The notes: generated from the sequence alone by a model not told the origin. A stretch of DNA of 64,000 bases from Sphingobacterium hotanense (GCF_008274825.1 NZ_CP030848.1:1426001-1490000); one strand, 5' to 3'. Counted from the first letter of the stretch, positions 8,391-16,242 are shown. A program made the numbers and translations.

Positions 8391-8421
8391 TTGACTCTAA
8401 CGTTACGTCATAGCCTATGTA
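8391..8421 (+). promoter_or_regulatory. MerR-type promoter/operator upstream of the TipAS regulator
   Basis: TTGACT (8391-8396) and TATGTA (8416-8421) are separated by 19 bp, the long spacer typical of MerR-controlled promoters. A near-palindrome, CTCTAACGTTACGTCATAG (8395-8413), sits between them, with 7 of 9 arm pairs matching. It lies 22 nt before the regulator's start, so autoregulation is likely. The boxes are of the proteobacterial type rather than Bacteroidota type. Confidence 0.45.
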
Positions 8422-8443
8422 AAGTCGATAAGGATAAGAAAGA

Positions 8444-9226
8444 ATGAAAACTCTTACAGTTAAAAAATTGGCGGAAATATCAGGTGTGAGCGTACGCACA
8501 CTTCATTATTATGACCAGATCGGCCTGCTCCGTCCATCAGTAAGAACTGAGAAGAAATTCAGGCTTTATGGAAATGACGAGCTATTGCGCTTGCAGCAAA
8601 TTCTGTTTTTCCGTGAACTGGACTTTCCACTCAAGGATATTCTGGAAATGATGGACGAGCCTGACTACGATCTGGTTAAAGCGCTGATGCAGCACAAGTC
8701 GGCACTGCTCAACCGCAAAAGAAGAATTTCTGACTTATTGAAAACGATCGACATCACTATTAATAATCTTAAAAAAAAAGAAATGATGAAAGATCCAGAA
8801 GAATTGTATAAAGGTTTTCCCAAAGAAGTTGGAACGGCCTACAGAAAAGAAGCAATTAATAAGTACGGCGCACAAACCGTTGAACAATCTGAAAAAGAGC
8901 TAATGAAGCTTGGTAAGTCGGTTGTTGAAGCGCTTCAAAAGGAAATGAAAAATGTCTTCAGCGAACTATTTGCACTGAGAAACGATAGTCCGGAATCGGA
9001 CATTGTACAGCAGCATATTGCAAGGCATTATGGGATAATTAGCAAATTTTGGGGCAATTCAGTTATGCCAGATCAAAAAGCTTGTGCTTATGCGGGGCTT
9101 GGTGATCTTTTAGTAAATGACGAGCGCTATTTAGCTAATGTTACAGACGGAAATCCGCAACCTGAATTTGCGCTGTTCTTGCAGAAAGCAATGAAATATT
9201 TTGCTGAAAATAATTTGGAAAAATAA
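8444..9226 (+). CDS. MerR-family regulator with C-terminal TipAS domain
   Basis: The 260-residue protein begins with the MerR winged helix: VKKLAEISGVSVRTLHYYDQ, followed by IGLLRPS and a dimerisation coiled coil to about residue 110. The C-terminal half (FPKEVGTAYRKEAINKYG onward) matches the TipAS helical drug-binding domain. Such proteins bind thiopeptide or other compounds and switch on resistance genes. A MerR-style dyad at 8395-8413 suggests autoregulation. The adjacent VOC and NTF2-like genes could be targets, but no second operator was seen. Confidence 0.85.
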   Translation: MKTLTVKKLAEISGVSVRTLHYYDQIGLLRPSVRTEKKFRLYGNDELLRLQQILFFRELDFPLKDILEMMDEPDYDLVKALMQHKSALLNRKRRISDLLKTIDITINNLKKKEMMKDPEELYKGFPKEVGTAYRKEAINKYGAQTVEQSEKELMKLGKSVVEALQKEMKNVFSELFALRNDSPESDIVQQHIARHYGIISKFWGNSVMPDQKACAYAGLGDLLVNDERYLANVTDGNPQPEFALFLQKAMKYFAENNLEK

Positions 9227-9298
9227 TGTAAGCAAAAAACAGTTAGGGAAAGTCCTGATAACATCGGGCTTTCCCTTATCCTAATAAAAGATTGAAAT

Positions 9299-9679
9299 AT
9301 GAATGAAATAGATCTAATTAAGGAATTTCAACACATTGAAGACAACTTCGACCGGGCGGTTGTCACAAATGACATCGCAGAAATAAAAAAATGTATCACA
9401 TCCGATTGGGTGTTGGTAGACAGTCAAGGTGGAATAATACCACAAGAGCAGTTTTTTCAAGTTCTGAAACAAGGGTTGCTATCCCATTCGGCGATGAGCA
9501 AAGAAGTGTTGCGGGTAAAAATGTACGGAGGTGTAGCACTGGTAACTGGCCGGGGGCAAAATACCGGAACCTGGCAAGGAGAACCAATGGAAGCTGATGA
9601 ATGGATTACAGATGTGTACAAAAAAGACGGTGACGAATGGTTGTGTGTACTGACCCATTTAACCCCGGTAAAAAAATAA
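9299..9679 (+). CDS. NTF2-like / DUF4440 family protein
   Basis: This 126-residue protein has the cone-shaped NTF2-like fold pattern: an N-terminal helix with DRAVVTNDIAEIKKCITSDW, then VLVDSQGGIIPQEQF, GVALVTGRGQNTGTW and a final DEWLCVLTHLTPV strand. These are ligand-binding or isomerase-like proteins; the ligand is unknown. It lies 6 bases upstream of the MmcQ gene, so the two are probably co-transcribed. Confidence 0.7.
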   Translation: MNEIDLIKEFQHIEDNFDRAVVTNDIAEIKKCITSDWVLVDSQGGIIPQEQFFQVLKQGLLSHSAMSKEVLRVKMYGGVALVTGRGQNTGTWQGEPMEADEWITDVYKKDGDEWLCVLTHLTPVKK

Positions 9680-9685
9680 TTAGTT

Positions 9686-10045
9686 ATGGTAACAGTTGAA
9701 AAATTGCGGAAACTGGCACTTTCCTTTCCCGAAACGACGGAAGAGCCCCACTTCGAAAAGACTTCTTTCAGGGTGAAGAAAAAAATATTTGCAACGTATG
9801 ATGATAAGCTAAAAAGAGTTACCGTCAAGTTATCAGAAATAGATCAGGATATTTTTTCTTCCGCAGATAAATCTGCCATTTATCCGGTTAAAAACAAGTG
9901 GGGCAAGCAGGGCTGGACTATAATAGAGCTCGAAATGGTAAGTTGGGAGCTTTTCGTTGAAGTTTTGACAACGGCGTTCTGCGAAGTCGCACCCGAAAAA
10001 CTAGGCGCCTTAGTTAGATCAGATAAAAATGGACTAAATAACTAA
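9686..10045 (+). CDS. MmcQ/YjbR-family protein
   Basis: The 119-residue product has the CyaY-like MmcQ/YjbR fold. Diagnostic segments are LRKLALSFPETTEEPHFEKTSFRV at the N-terminus, the ATYDDKLKRVTVKL strand, and GWTIIELEMVSWELFVEVLTTAF near the end. The family is described as double-wing DNA-binding-like, but its physiological role is not established. It is preceded closely by the NTF2-like gene and followed by a GNAT gene 12 bases downstream. Confidence 0.8.
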   Translation: MVTVEKLRKLALSFPETTEEPHFEKTSFRVKKKIFATYDDKLKRVTVKLSEIDQDIFSSADKSAIYPVKNKWGKQGWTIIELEMVSWELFVEVLTTAFCEVAPEKLGALVRSDKNGLNN

Positions 10046-10057
10046 ATATACGCTTGC

Positions 10058-10570
10058 ATGGCCATTGAATTTACTGATATAAGCGACCAAAAGCTACTAT
10101 TAAAACGGCTAACTGAAAAAGATGCTATTGCATTTCACAGTTTGTATTTCCAAAAAGACGGGCAGCAAAGTGAAAAAGTCGAATCAAAGAAGAACAGCAG
10201 AGCTGCTTTCGAGTTTACTGAAAATATCATTTCACAATGCAATGATATTTTCACAATACGCACCACCGTAAACCCAGAAAAAATCATCGGAGATTGCGCA
10301 TTGCACCATTGGGACAAACTGAGGAACGAAATTGAAATCGGCGGCTCCCTTCTTCCCGACTATTGGGGAAAAGGTTTGATGGCAACAGCCTTTCTCTTAT
10401 TGATCCCCTATCCACAGCGGGAATATGCAATAAACAAAGTCGTAGCGAATACAACCGCTGAAAATATAAACGCATTAAAATTCGCCGAAAAACTAGGTTT
10501 CAGAATAACAGGAACTATGGAAAACAAGGTACTGTTAGAAAAAGATTTATTAGATTTTTTGGCGAATTGA
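10058..10570 (+). CDS. GNAT-family N-acetyltransferase
   Basis: The 170-residue protein resembles RimJ-type acetyltransferases. It has LLLKRLTEKDAIAFHSLYF at the start and a GGSLLPDYWGKGLMATAF core containing the acetyl-CoA loop (YWGKGLMATA). It ends with NINALKFAEKLGFRITG. It should acetylate a protein N-terminus or small amine. It is more canonical than the GNAT protein at 4732 and is part of the same rightward string of small genes. Confidence 0.85.
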   Translation: MAIEFTDISDQKLLLKRLTEKDAIAFHSLYFQKDGQQSEKVESKKNSRAAFEFTENIISQCNDIFTIRTTVNPEKIIGDCALHHWDKLRNEIEIGGSLLPDYWGKGLMATAFLLLIPYPQREYAINKVVANTTAENINALKFAEKLGFRITGTMENKVLLEKDLLDFLAN

Positions 10571-10584
10571 TTTAATACCGAACA

Positions 10585-10962
10585 ATGACAAAACGTGAAG
10601 AAATTATAAAAAATTATGTTGACGGCTATAATGCATTCGACATTGACAAGATGGTCCGGGATTTTAACGAAGCTATCATTTTTAAAAACATCACTAATGA
10701 TGAGGTTACGATAGTGTTAAACGGGATTGAAGCGTTTAGAAAACAAGCTGACCAGGCAAAATCCTATTTTGAAAGCCGGCTGCAAACCATAAAATCTTTC
10801 AAGCATAAGGGCGACACCACCAAAATTGAAATAGATTACATTGCAACTTTAGCTTCTGATCTTCCCAACGGATTAAAAAAAGGCGAGCAAATTGATTTAA
10901 GCGGAAGATCCATATTCAAGTTTTCTGAGGATCAAATTGTTGAGTTAATCGATATAGCTTAG
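10585..10962 (+). CDS. SnoaL-like / NTF2-like protein
   Basis: The 125-residue protein starts with IIKNYVDGYNAFDIDKMVRD, the usual SnoaL-like opening helix pair. It continues with strands rich in charged residues and ends with GRSIFKFSEDQIVELIDIA. Polyketide-cyclase-like and steroid-isomerase-like members share this fold; no catalytic pair can be assigned confidently. It follows the GNAT gene by 14 bases. Confidence 0.7.
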   Translation: MTKREEIIKNYVDGYNAFDIDKMVRDFNEAIIFKNITNDEVTIVLNGIEAFRKQADQAKSYFESRLQTIKSFKHKGDTTKIEIDYIATLASDLPNGLKKGEQIDLSGRSIFKFSEDQIVELIDIA

Positions 10963-11004
10963 TAAGCGGTACAGATACGAACCATTTAAAAAATTGATCT
11001 GACA

Positions 11005-11355
11005 ATGACAATTGAAACACACCATACCAACAGTTTAAAAATAGCTGAAATTATTTCTGACGAAATTATTTTAAGATCTGTCGAAGACGGATTGGATCTA
11101 TTGGGCGATCTATACTATCAGGGATTTGATAAGATTCTTATTCATGAAAAAAACATTACGCCCGATTTTTTTGATTTAAAAACCAAAATTGCAGGTGAGA
11201 TACTCCAAAAATTTGCTCAGTACCGAATGCTTTTAATCATTATAGGTGATTTTTCAAAATGTGAAACCCAAAGTTTAACGGACTTCATTTATGAAAGCAA
11301 CAAAGGCCGACAGATCAATTTCGTTGGCTCTCTGTCGGAAGCAATAAAACGATAA
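11005..11355 (+). CDS. DUF4180-family protein
   Basis: This 116-residue protein matches the DUF4180 pattern. It has DGLDLLGDLYYQGFDKILIHE, then ITPDFFDLKTKIAGEILQKF, LLIIIGDFSKCETQSL and the C-terminal FVGSLSEAIKR. The arrangement resembles a STAS-like alpha/beta fold. The biochemical role is not known. It is a free-standing gene with short spacers on both sides. Confidence 0.75.
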   Translation: MTIETHHTNSLKIAEIISDEIILRSVEDGLDLLGDLYYQGFDKILIHEKNITPDFFDLKTKIAGEILQKFAQYRMLLIIIGDFSKCETQSLTDFIYESNKGRQINFVGSLSEAIKR

Positions 11356-11452
11356 CTCATCGGTTCTTTGGGATTTGCCATTTTAAGAAAAGAAATCTGA
11401 TTTCGAAAGTGAAACACAGCAAAATAAATGAAAAACATGTAAATAAAATACG

Positions 11453-12019
11453 ATGAGAAAAGTAATTGCAGCAATCAACACCACACTAGACGCGGTTTGC
11501 GACCATACCGCAGGAATTCCTGATGATGAAATACATCAACATTACACAGATTTACTGCGCCATGCGGATGCTATTCTGTTTGGGAAGGTAACGTATCAGC
11601 TTATGGAATTTTGGCGGACTTTAGTTGAAAAACCCTCCGGCGAAAAATCAATGGACGACTTTGCCGCGGTTATAGATAATATCCCAAAAATTGTTTTTTC
11701 CCGAACCCTCGAAAGCGTAAACTGGAAAAGTGCAAGGTTGGCAGATCAGAATATAGAAAAAGTGATATTAGAGCTTAAACAGCAACCGGGGAACGACATC
11801 CTTATTGGTAGCCGAAGCCTGATTTTACAACTGATGAAACTTGATTTGATTGACCAATACCAGCTCTGTATTCACCCTATGGTGGCAGGAGGCGGTTTGC
11901 CGTTGTTTGAAGACATAGACAGAACTGTTTTTAAGCTCAATAAAACAAAAATATTCGGCAATGGAGCCGTAATGCTTTACTATGAACCGACAACGAAAAG
12001 CGCTACAAATGGCCAATGA
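11453..12019 (+). CDS. Dihydrofolate reductase-like (RibD C-terminal domain) protein
   Basis: The 188-residue product is of the RibD-C/YwjB class. It opens with RKVIAAINTTLDAVCDH and has the HADAILFGKVTYQLMEFW nucleotide-binding region. It then has PKIVFSRTLESVNWKSARL, NDILIGSRSLILQLMKLDLID and MVAGGGLPLF. It is an NADPH-dependent reductase-like protein without the classical folate-binding Asp/Glu, so it may reduce another substrate. It lies about 35 bases upstream of the Crp/Fnr regulator. Confidence 0.8.
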   Translation: MRKVIAAINTTLDAVCDHTAGIPDDEIHQHYTDLLRHADAILFGKVTYQLMEFWRTLVEKPSGEKSMDDFAAVIDNIPKIVFSRTLESVNWKSARLADQNIEKVILELKQQPGNDILIGSRSLILQLMKLDLIDQYQLCIHPMVAGGGLPLFEDIDRTVFKLNKTKIFGNGAVMLYYEPTTKSATNGQ

Positions 12020-12054
12020 CATCCTTCATGTTAACCATCTTATAACAAAGAGAA

Positions 12055-12621
12055 ATGTCAGAGAAGTTACAATCAGTGCTCAAAATGTTTTCCGACTTTG
12101 ACGAAAACGAGCTGGTTAGAATATTAAGTTCTTTTAAGCGAAAATCCGTCAGCAAAAATGATGTTTTATTGCATGAGGGAAGTATTTGTAAAGAGTTTTA
12201 CTTTGTGAAAACCGGTTGTGTCCGTATATTTTTTGTAGATAAAAACGGGCATGAAAAGACAAGATACATTATGCTCGATAATCATATTGGAACAGCTTTA
12301 ACAAGTTTCATTTCTCAAAAGCCCTCCGTAGAAATGATAGAAGCTCTTGAAGATACCGAGCTTTTAGCAATCAGTCATGCGGATTTTTATCGTCTGAATA
12401 GCCAAATGGATAATTGGAGAAATTTTTATCAGCGAATTTTGGAAATGGCTTATTCGTTTCAAAACAGGAAAATTGAGCAAAGGGTAACCCTAACAGCGAA
12501 GCAACGATATGAAATTATTTTGAATGAAAATCCTGCTTTAGTTCAACAGGTATCCAACAAGATATTGGCGTCTTATCTGGATATCCGGGAAGAAACTTTA
12601 AGTAGGCTTAAATCAAAATAG
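12055..12621 (+). CDS. Crp/Fnr-family transcriptional regulator
   Basis: This 188-residue protein has an N-terminal cyclic-nucleotide-binding-like barrel (residues about 25-115, with VLLHEGSICKEFYFVKTGCV) and a short C-terminal helix-turn-helix (VSNKILASYLDIREETLSRL). There is no FNR-type cysteine cluster. The class is common in Bacteroidota accessory regions and usually controls neighbouring genes. The likely targets are the adjacent reductase and DUF1761 genes, by context only. Confidence 0.8.
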   Translation: MSEKLQSVLKMFSDFDENELVRILSSFKRKSVSKNDVLLHEGSICKEFYFVKTGCVRIFFVDKNGHEKTRYIMLDNHIGTALTSFISQKPSVEMIEALEDTELLAISHADFYRLNSQMDNWRNFYQRILEMAYSFQNRKIEQRVTLTAKQRYEIILNENPALVQQVSNKILASYLDIREETLSRLKSK

Positions 12622-12692
12622 AACGATTTTGACCTATGTCAATAGCAATATGTGTGAGACCAAGCATTTTTGCATTTACAAAACGCAATGCA

Positions 12693-13122
12693 ATGGAAAA
12701 ACTTACACAACACAATTATTGGACGATAATCGCAACGGGATTGATAGCATTTATTCTCAGTGGAATTTGGTACAGCCCGATGGTTTTCGGCGAAATATGG
12801 GAGACATACCGAAACCCACCAAACCCCGAAATACCCAGATGGACGATGGCGTTTGGTCCCTTAAGAGAATTGATTGTTGCATATGCTGGCGAAATTAACT
12901 CTGCTATTGAATTTATCACAATATAAAGACACCTTAAAGCTGGTTTTTCTATTGTGGATTTCCTTCCATGCTGTTGGAATGGTGGGAGCAATTTTATGGG
13001 ATCACATGCAATGGCAGCTAGGTGCTGTCCATGCTGGCGACTGGTTAATGAAAATGACATTCATGGGAATTGTGTTGACCAAATGGCTTAATAAAAAATC
13101 AATATCATTAAAAAATCAATAA
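12693..13122 (+). pseudogene. DUF1761 membrane protein gene with an internal frameshift
   Basis: The first frame (12693-12926) reads MEKLTQHNYWTIIATGLIAF and on to LRELIVAYAGEIN. The DUF1761 homology then continues in the next frame, LAKLTLLLNLSQYKDTLKLV, through HAVGMVGAILWDHMQWQLGA, to the stop at 13122. The frames join if one base around 12885 is extra, or two are missing. The intact protein would be about 140 residues with four membrane segments. Either the gene has decayed or the assembly has an indel. The start at 12693 fits homologs better than 12636. Confidence 0.7.
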
Positions 13123-13123
13123 T

Positions 13124-13477
13124 ATGAAAGAATTTGTTTTATTGTTCCGAATGGACATAAAGAGCGCAGAAGCACAACCCTCCAAAGAGCAAATGGAAAT
13201 CTACATGAAACAGTGGATGGTGTGGATCAACGATATCGCAGAGAAAGGTATGCTTGCTGATGGTGGAAATCACTTTTCAAGAGAAGGAAGAGTCCTAAAA
13301 CCCAATGACAGAGTTATTCATCAACCTTATATCGCTGATGATGTATCGGTAGCGGGCTATATAATTATCCTGGCTGAAAACTTAGACGAAGCAACTAAAA
13401 TAGCTAGAAAATGTCCAATACTAAATGGTCAAAACACAAGTGTTGAAATCAGGGAAACAGCAAAACCCGGCGAATAG
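13124..13477 (+). CDS. YciI-family protein
   Basis: The 117-residue product has the YciI dimeric alpha-beta barrel pattern. It begins MKEFVLLFRMD, has the helix with MEIYMKQWMVWINDIAEKG, then GGNHFSREGRVL, and ends GYIIILAENLDEATKIARKCP. The family includes YCII-type dehydrochlorinase-like proteins and resembles sigma-factor-associated YCII proteins; no activity can be assigned. It starts one base after the DUF1761 stop codon. Confidence 0.8.
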   Translation: MKEFVLLFRMDIKSAEAQPSKEQMEIYMKQWMVWINDIAEKGMLADGGNHFSREGRVLKPNDRVIHQPYIADDVSVAGYIIILAENLDEATKIARKCPILNGQNTSVEIRETAKPGE

Positions 13478-13483
13478 AAATTT

Positions 13484-14014
13484 ATGCGAAATACGAAAAA
13501 ACCATATAAACGAGATATACTAAATCAGATTATAAATTTTTTCTGGACGGCACTCTGTTTTACGCCTGTATTTTGGTTTTGGTTTCAGGAAGGAATAGAC
13601 AATATTTACTTTTATGTATTTCTTGGCATAGCGTTACTTTTTGGGGCTCTTCCAGGGAAGATATTAAGTAAGTTTACGTTAAGTCCAGATAAAAAGGTTT
13701 ATGAAAAATATGGGATAAAATTCATCAGAAAATTTGTTCAAAATGGAGATATTGTGAATTCCCATTCCAAGGCACCCGGAGCTACTTCAATTAAAGATAA
13801 AGTTCAGGCGAGGGAATATTTAAAAACCCTTGCCATGTATGAACGTTACCATTGGATCTGTCTGATCTTTTTTCTATTGACGACCATTTATGGATTTTTC
13901 AATGAACATTTTCTTTTTGGATTTTCTATTTTAATAGCAAATTTTTTATACAACCTTATTCCAATCTTTTTACAGCAATATAATAAAATCAGAATAAAGA
14001 AAATTGTGGATTGA
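13484..14014 (+). CDS. Hypothetical membrane protein
   Basis: The 176-residue protein has four hydrophobic segments (about residues 15-31, 41-58, 120-138 and 142-162) arranged as two hairpins around a cytoplasmic basic loop containing PDKKVYEKYGIKFIRKFVQN. No family is recognised. It follows the YciI gene by six bases and ends the AT-rich gene run. Confidence 0.6.
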   Translation: MRNTKKPYKRDILNQIINFFWTALCFTPVFWFWFQEGIDNIYFYVFLGIALLFGALPGKILSKFTLSPDKKVYEKYGIKFIRKFVQNGDIVNSHSKAPGATSIKDKVQAREYLKTLAMYERYHWICLIFFLLTTIYGFFNEHFLFGFSILIANFLYNLIPIFLQQYNKIRIKKIVD

Positions 14015-14233
14015 TTTGTAAATTCTATTAAGTTTAAATTATTTGAAAGGGCAGTGATTAAACGCTGTCCTCTTTATTCTTTGACTGAAGATCTATAAGC
14101 GAAAAATATGTTACTAAATGGTTAACAATTATATATTCCATTCATGTAAGTTTTTTTGGAAAAATTGCTTGAAGTTATATTAATATTTTTGAAAAAAAGC
14201 TCTAAAATGTATTGCCCATTGGGTTAAGTTGGC
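14015..14233. other. AT-rich gene-free stretch
   Basis: No coding frame with recognisable similarity is present. The stretch is AT-rich and leads into the promoter at 14234. It marks the end of the small-gene island. Confidence 0.5.
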
Positions 14234-14241
14234 TATATTTG
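14234..14241 (+). promoter_or_regulatory. Orphan -7 box
   Basis: TATATTTG is an exact TAnnTTTG match with TTG-rich sequence upstream. The only thing downstream before the terminator at 14367-14391 is about 130 nt without a credible gene, so it may drive a small RNA or be the promoter of a lost RNA gene. Confidence 0.4.
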
Positions 14242-14344
14242 CACCATCGAATCACAAATTGTATGTGAGTAAAACGGTGAGTAGTTCTTCAACAAAGAAG
14301 TCAATTTATTGATTAATAGATATTTGAAGGGTAATGGATTCGTC

Positions 14345-14408
14345 CTGCCACCCCGACACAAAAAAAGCTCGACTAAAGTCGGGCTTTTTTTGTGTCCGGG
14401 TGTGGCAG
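14345..14408. repeat. Inverted repeat with tRNA-3'-end-like arms and internal terminator
   Basis: The left arm (14345-14373) and right arm (14378-14408) are reverse complements except for one mismatch and two single-base gaps. The left arm opens CTGCCACCCCGACA, which looks like the acceptor end of a tRNA such as tRNA-Pro. Outside the right arm, the leftward strand reads GGTTCGAATC, a T-loop sequence. The centre (AAAAAAAGC, CGAC-TAAA-GTCG, GCTTTTTTT) forms a bidirectional intrinsic terminator. No matching 5' tRNA half is present on either side. Confidence 0.45.
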
Positions 14409-14418
14409 ATTCGAACCG

Positions 14419-15190
14419 TGGTTCGATCCGAAGGAGCTTCAGGGCATGCGTCTGGGGCCGCGCGAGCTGGGATGAGGGGATCGAGCGTCGAGAATTGGCA
14501 GGTATGGTAGATAATCCAAATATGGGTAAGGAGAAGCCGGCGCTGATTGCGTTAGGGAAAACCCTATTTTGGGATAATAATGTGGGCAGCGGAACAAGAT
14601 CCTGTCTGTCCTGCCATAATCCCGAAAACTACCGGACGGATGCCAAGCGCACCGCGGATGGTATTGCCACGCATCATCGCAACACACCGACGATGCAGAA
14701 TGTATGGACGTTGGAGGGGCATCTTTTCCATGATGGCCGGGCAAAGACTTTCCGTGAGCAGATTGCGGAAGCGATTGAATCGCCCATCGAGATGGGCGGC
14801 AATACCTATACCTTGCCGGCAAAATTGCAGGCGGTTCCTGGCTATGTGCGTATGTATGAGGAGGCCTATGGTACGCGCGAATTGACACGCGAGGGTTTAC
14901 TGGATGCCATCGCTGCCTACTCTAAAACCATTAGCAGCGGTATCACCGCATTTGATCGCTTCGTGGCAGGAGACTACCAAAGCCTCAGCGATGAGCAGAT
15001 CGAAGGCTTGCACCTGTTTCGCACTAAGGGACAGTGCATCAACTGCCATAATGGTCCCTTCTTTACGGATTTGAATTACCACAACCTGGGTTATGCGGTG
15101 GATGTTTTCGGGAAATTGGACGATGGACGTTATATCGTTACGAAGAACAGGAACGATTTGGGGAAAATCCGTACACCGGGTCTGCGCGTT
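14419..15190 (+). pseudogene. Di-haem cytochrome c peroxidase (MauG-like), truncated at both ends
   Basis: From about 14474 the frame encodes the core of a periplasmic di-haem peroxidase. It has both haem-binding motifs, CLSCH (near 14608) and CINCH (near 15040), with ALGKTLFWDNNVGSGTRSC and NTPTMQNVWTLEGHLFHDGR between the family landmarks. There is no signal peptide. The protein stops being peroxidase-like after KIRTPGLR at about 15188, where IS sequence begins, so the C-terminal third is lost. In another frame 14419-14472 reads WFDPKELQGMRLGPRELG, possibly the shifted upstream part. The GC content is well above the preceding island. Confidence 0.75.
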
Positions 15191-15898
15191 CACCCGTTCT
15201 GCCAAAGAGTTCCCATAGCAGTGATTTTCCTCTGTCATGCTTATGGAAACCTTCTTTTGCTTCAGCAGTTTCGTATATTCCTTGCTACAATACTGTATCC
15301 CCCTGTCCGAGTGATGAATGAGCCCTTTGGTATCCTTGGTGTTCCTCAAGGCCATTTTAAGTGCTTTTATCCCTCCTTCGATCCCAAGGCTCCTAGATAC
15401 ATTCCATCCCATTATTTTCCTGGAATAGGCATCCGTGATCAGGAAAAGATAAACAAACCCCTGTCGAGTCCGCAGGTATGTAATGTCCGATACGTACGCC
15501 TGCTCCGGCCTATGTATGACGCAGCCCCTCAACAAGTTGCCATAGGTATAGAACCGATGATAGCTGTTGGTGGTACTGACGTATTTCCGTTTCCGCTTGA
15601 TCAACAGATCATTATCGCGCAGTAACCGGTGGAATCCATCCCTGCCCAGTTTAAAGTCCGAAGTGCGCAGAAAGTCCTTAAGCAGATAATACAGTTTTTT
15701 ACTGCCTATAAAGGGCTGTTCCTGCCTGAGCGTCCTTACTTTGGCGATCACCTCCTTATGAAAATGATCCCTGGACACACGCACGACAGAACCCTTGTAA
15801 TAGCCTGACCTACTTATGCCAAAAGCAGAACATAACTTAGTTATGGCGTATCCTTCTTGTTGGAGATTATAGATGACTTGGGACCGAAATTTTTTTTT
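15190..15898 (-). pseudogene. IS3 transposase OrfB, 3'-truncated
   Basis: In the frame reached by a -1 shift at the A9 run, OrfB starts FRSQVIYNLQQEGYAITKL and CSAFGISRSGYYKG, then has the integrase core: YVSDITYL (first Asp), ITDAYSRKIMGW, HHSDRGIQYCS (second Asp) and MTEENHCYGNSLAERVN (the E-containing region). The C-terminal segment after LAERVN is replaced by unrelated sequence, so this copy should be inactive by itself. The ATG at 15784 is not the natural start. Confidence 0.75.
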
Positions 15899-16242
15899 AG
15901 ATCTGACCCGTAATGCTCATCCGCAATCTGAATAACAGCCTGAAGAATATCCTTGGCCATCACACTATCCGCCAAAGCTAGTTTTAAACGCTTTACCTCG
16001 GCCTCTAACTCCTTTATCCTGTCCTTTTCCTCTTTCATCTCAATACGTACGGTTTTGTTTAACAAATGATTCTTCCCGAATTTCTCAAGCCATAGCTGAA
16101 TAGTCTGGCCGCCCTTTATCCCATACCGCCGTCGAGCCTGGGAATAGCTCAACCCTTCTTCTTCAATCTCCCGAACCACCTTCTGTTTAAAACCAAAACT
16201 GTACCGAATCGAAACCTGTCTTGAATTTGTCTTGTCTTTCAT
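15841..16242 (-). CDS. IS3-family transposase OrfA
   Basis: The 133-residue protein has an N-terminal helix-turn-helix (FGFKQKVVREIEEEGLSYSQ, ARRRYGIKGGQTIQLWLEKF) and a leucine-zipper coiled coil (RIKELEAEVKRLKLALADSV). OrfA binds the terminal repeats and, by programmed -1 frameshifting, is fused to OrfB. A run of nine A residues on this strand (15890-15898) lies at the overlap, and the frames differ by exactly -1. The gene itself is intact although the element is not. Confidence 0.85.
   Translation of the reverse strand: MKDKTNSRQVSIRYSFGFKQKVVREIEEEGLSYSQARRRYGIKGGQTIQLWLEKFGKNHLLNKTVRIEMKEEKDRIKELEAEVKRLKLALADSVMAKDILQAVIQIADEHYGSDLKKNFGPKSSIISNKKDTP

Noticed and set aside
12629..12898. 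Overlapping rightward frame of 89 codons
   Set aside because: It is an alternative frame over the DUF1761 gene without similarity or hydrophobic pattern.
2766..13123. Integron-like attC sites between the small genes
   Set aside because: Scattered GTTAG and TAAC words exist, but no consistent paired core sites or repeated spacer structure were found, and no integrase is in the window.
14897..15190. C-terminal part of the IS orfB frame
   Set aside because: Beyond SLAERVN the frame is antisense to peroxidase sequence. It is open by chance and is not part of the transposase.
14309..15625. One continuous 438-codon rightward frame
   Set aside because: It is a chimera. Only about 14474-15190 is peroxidase-like; the rest reads antisense through IS3 orfB and through the inverted repeat, so it is not a real gene.
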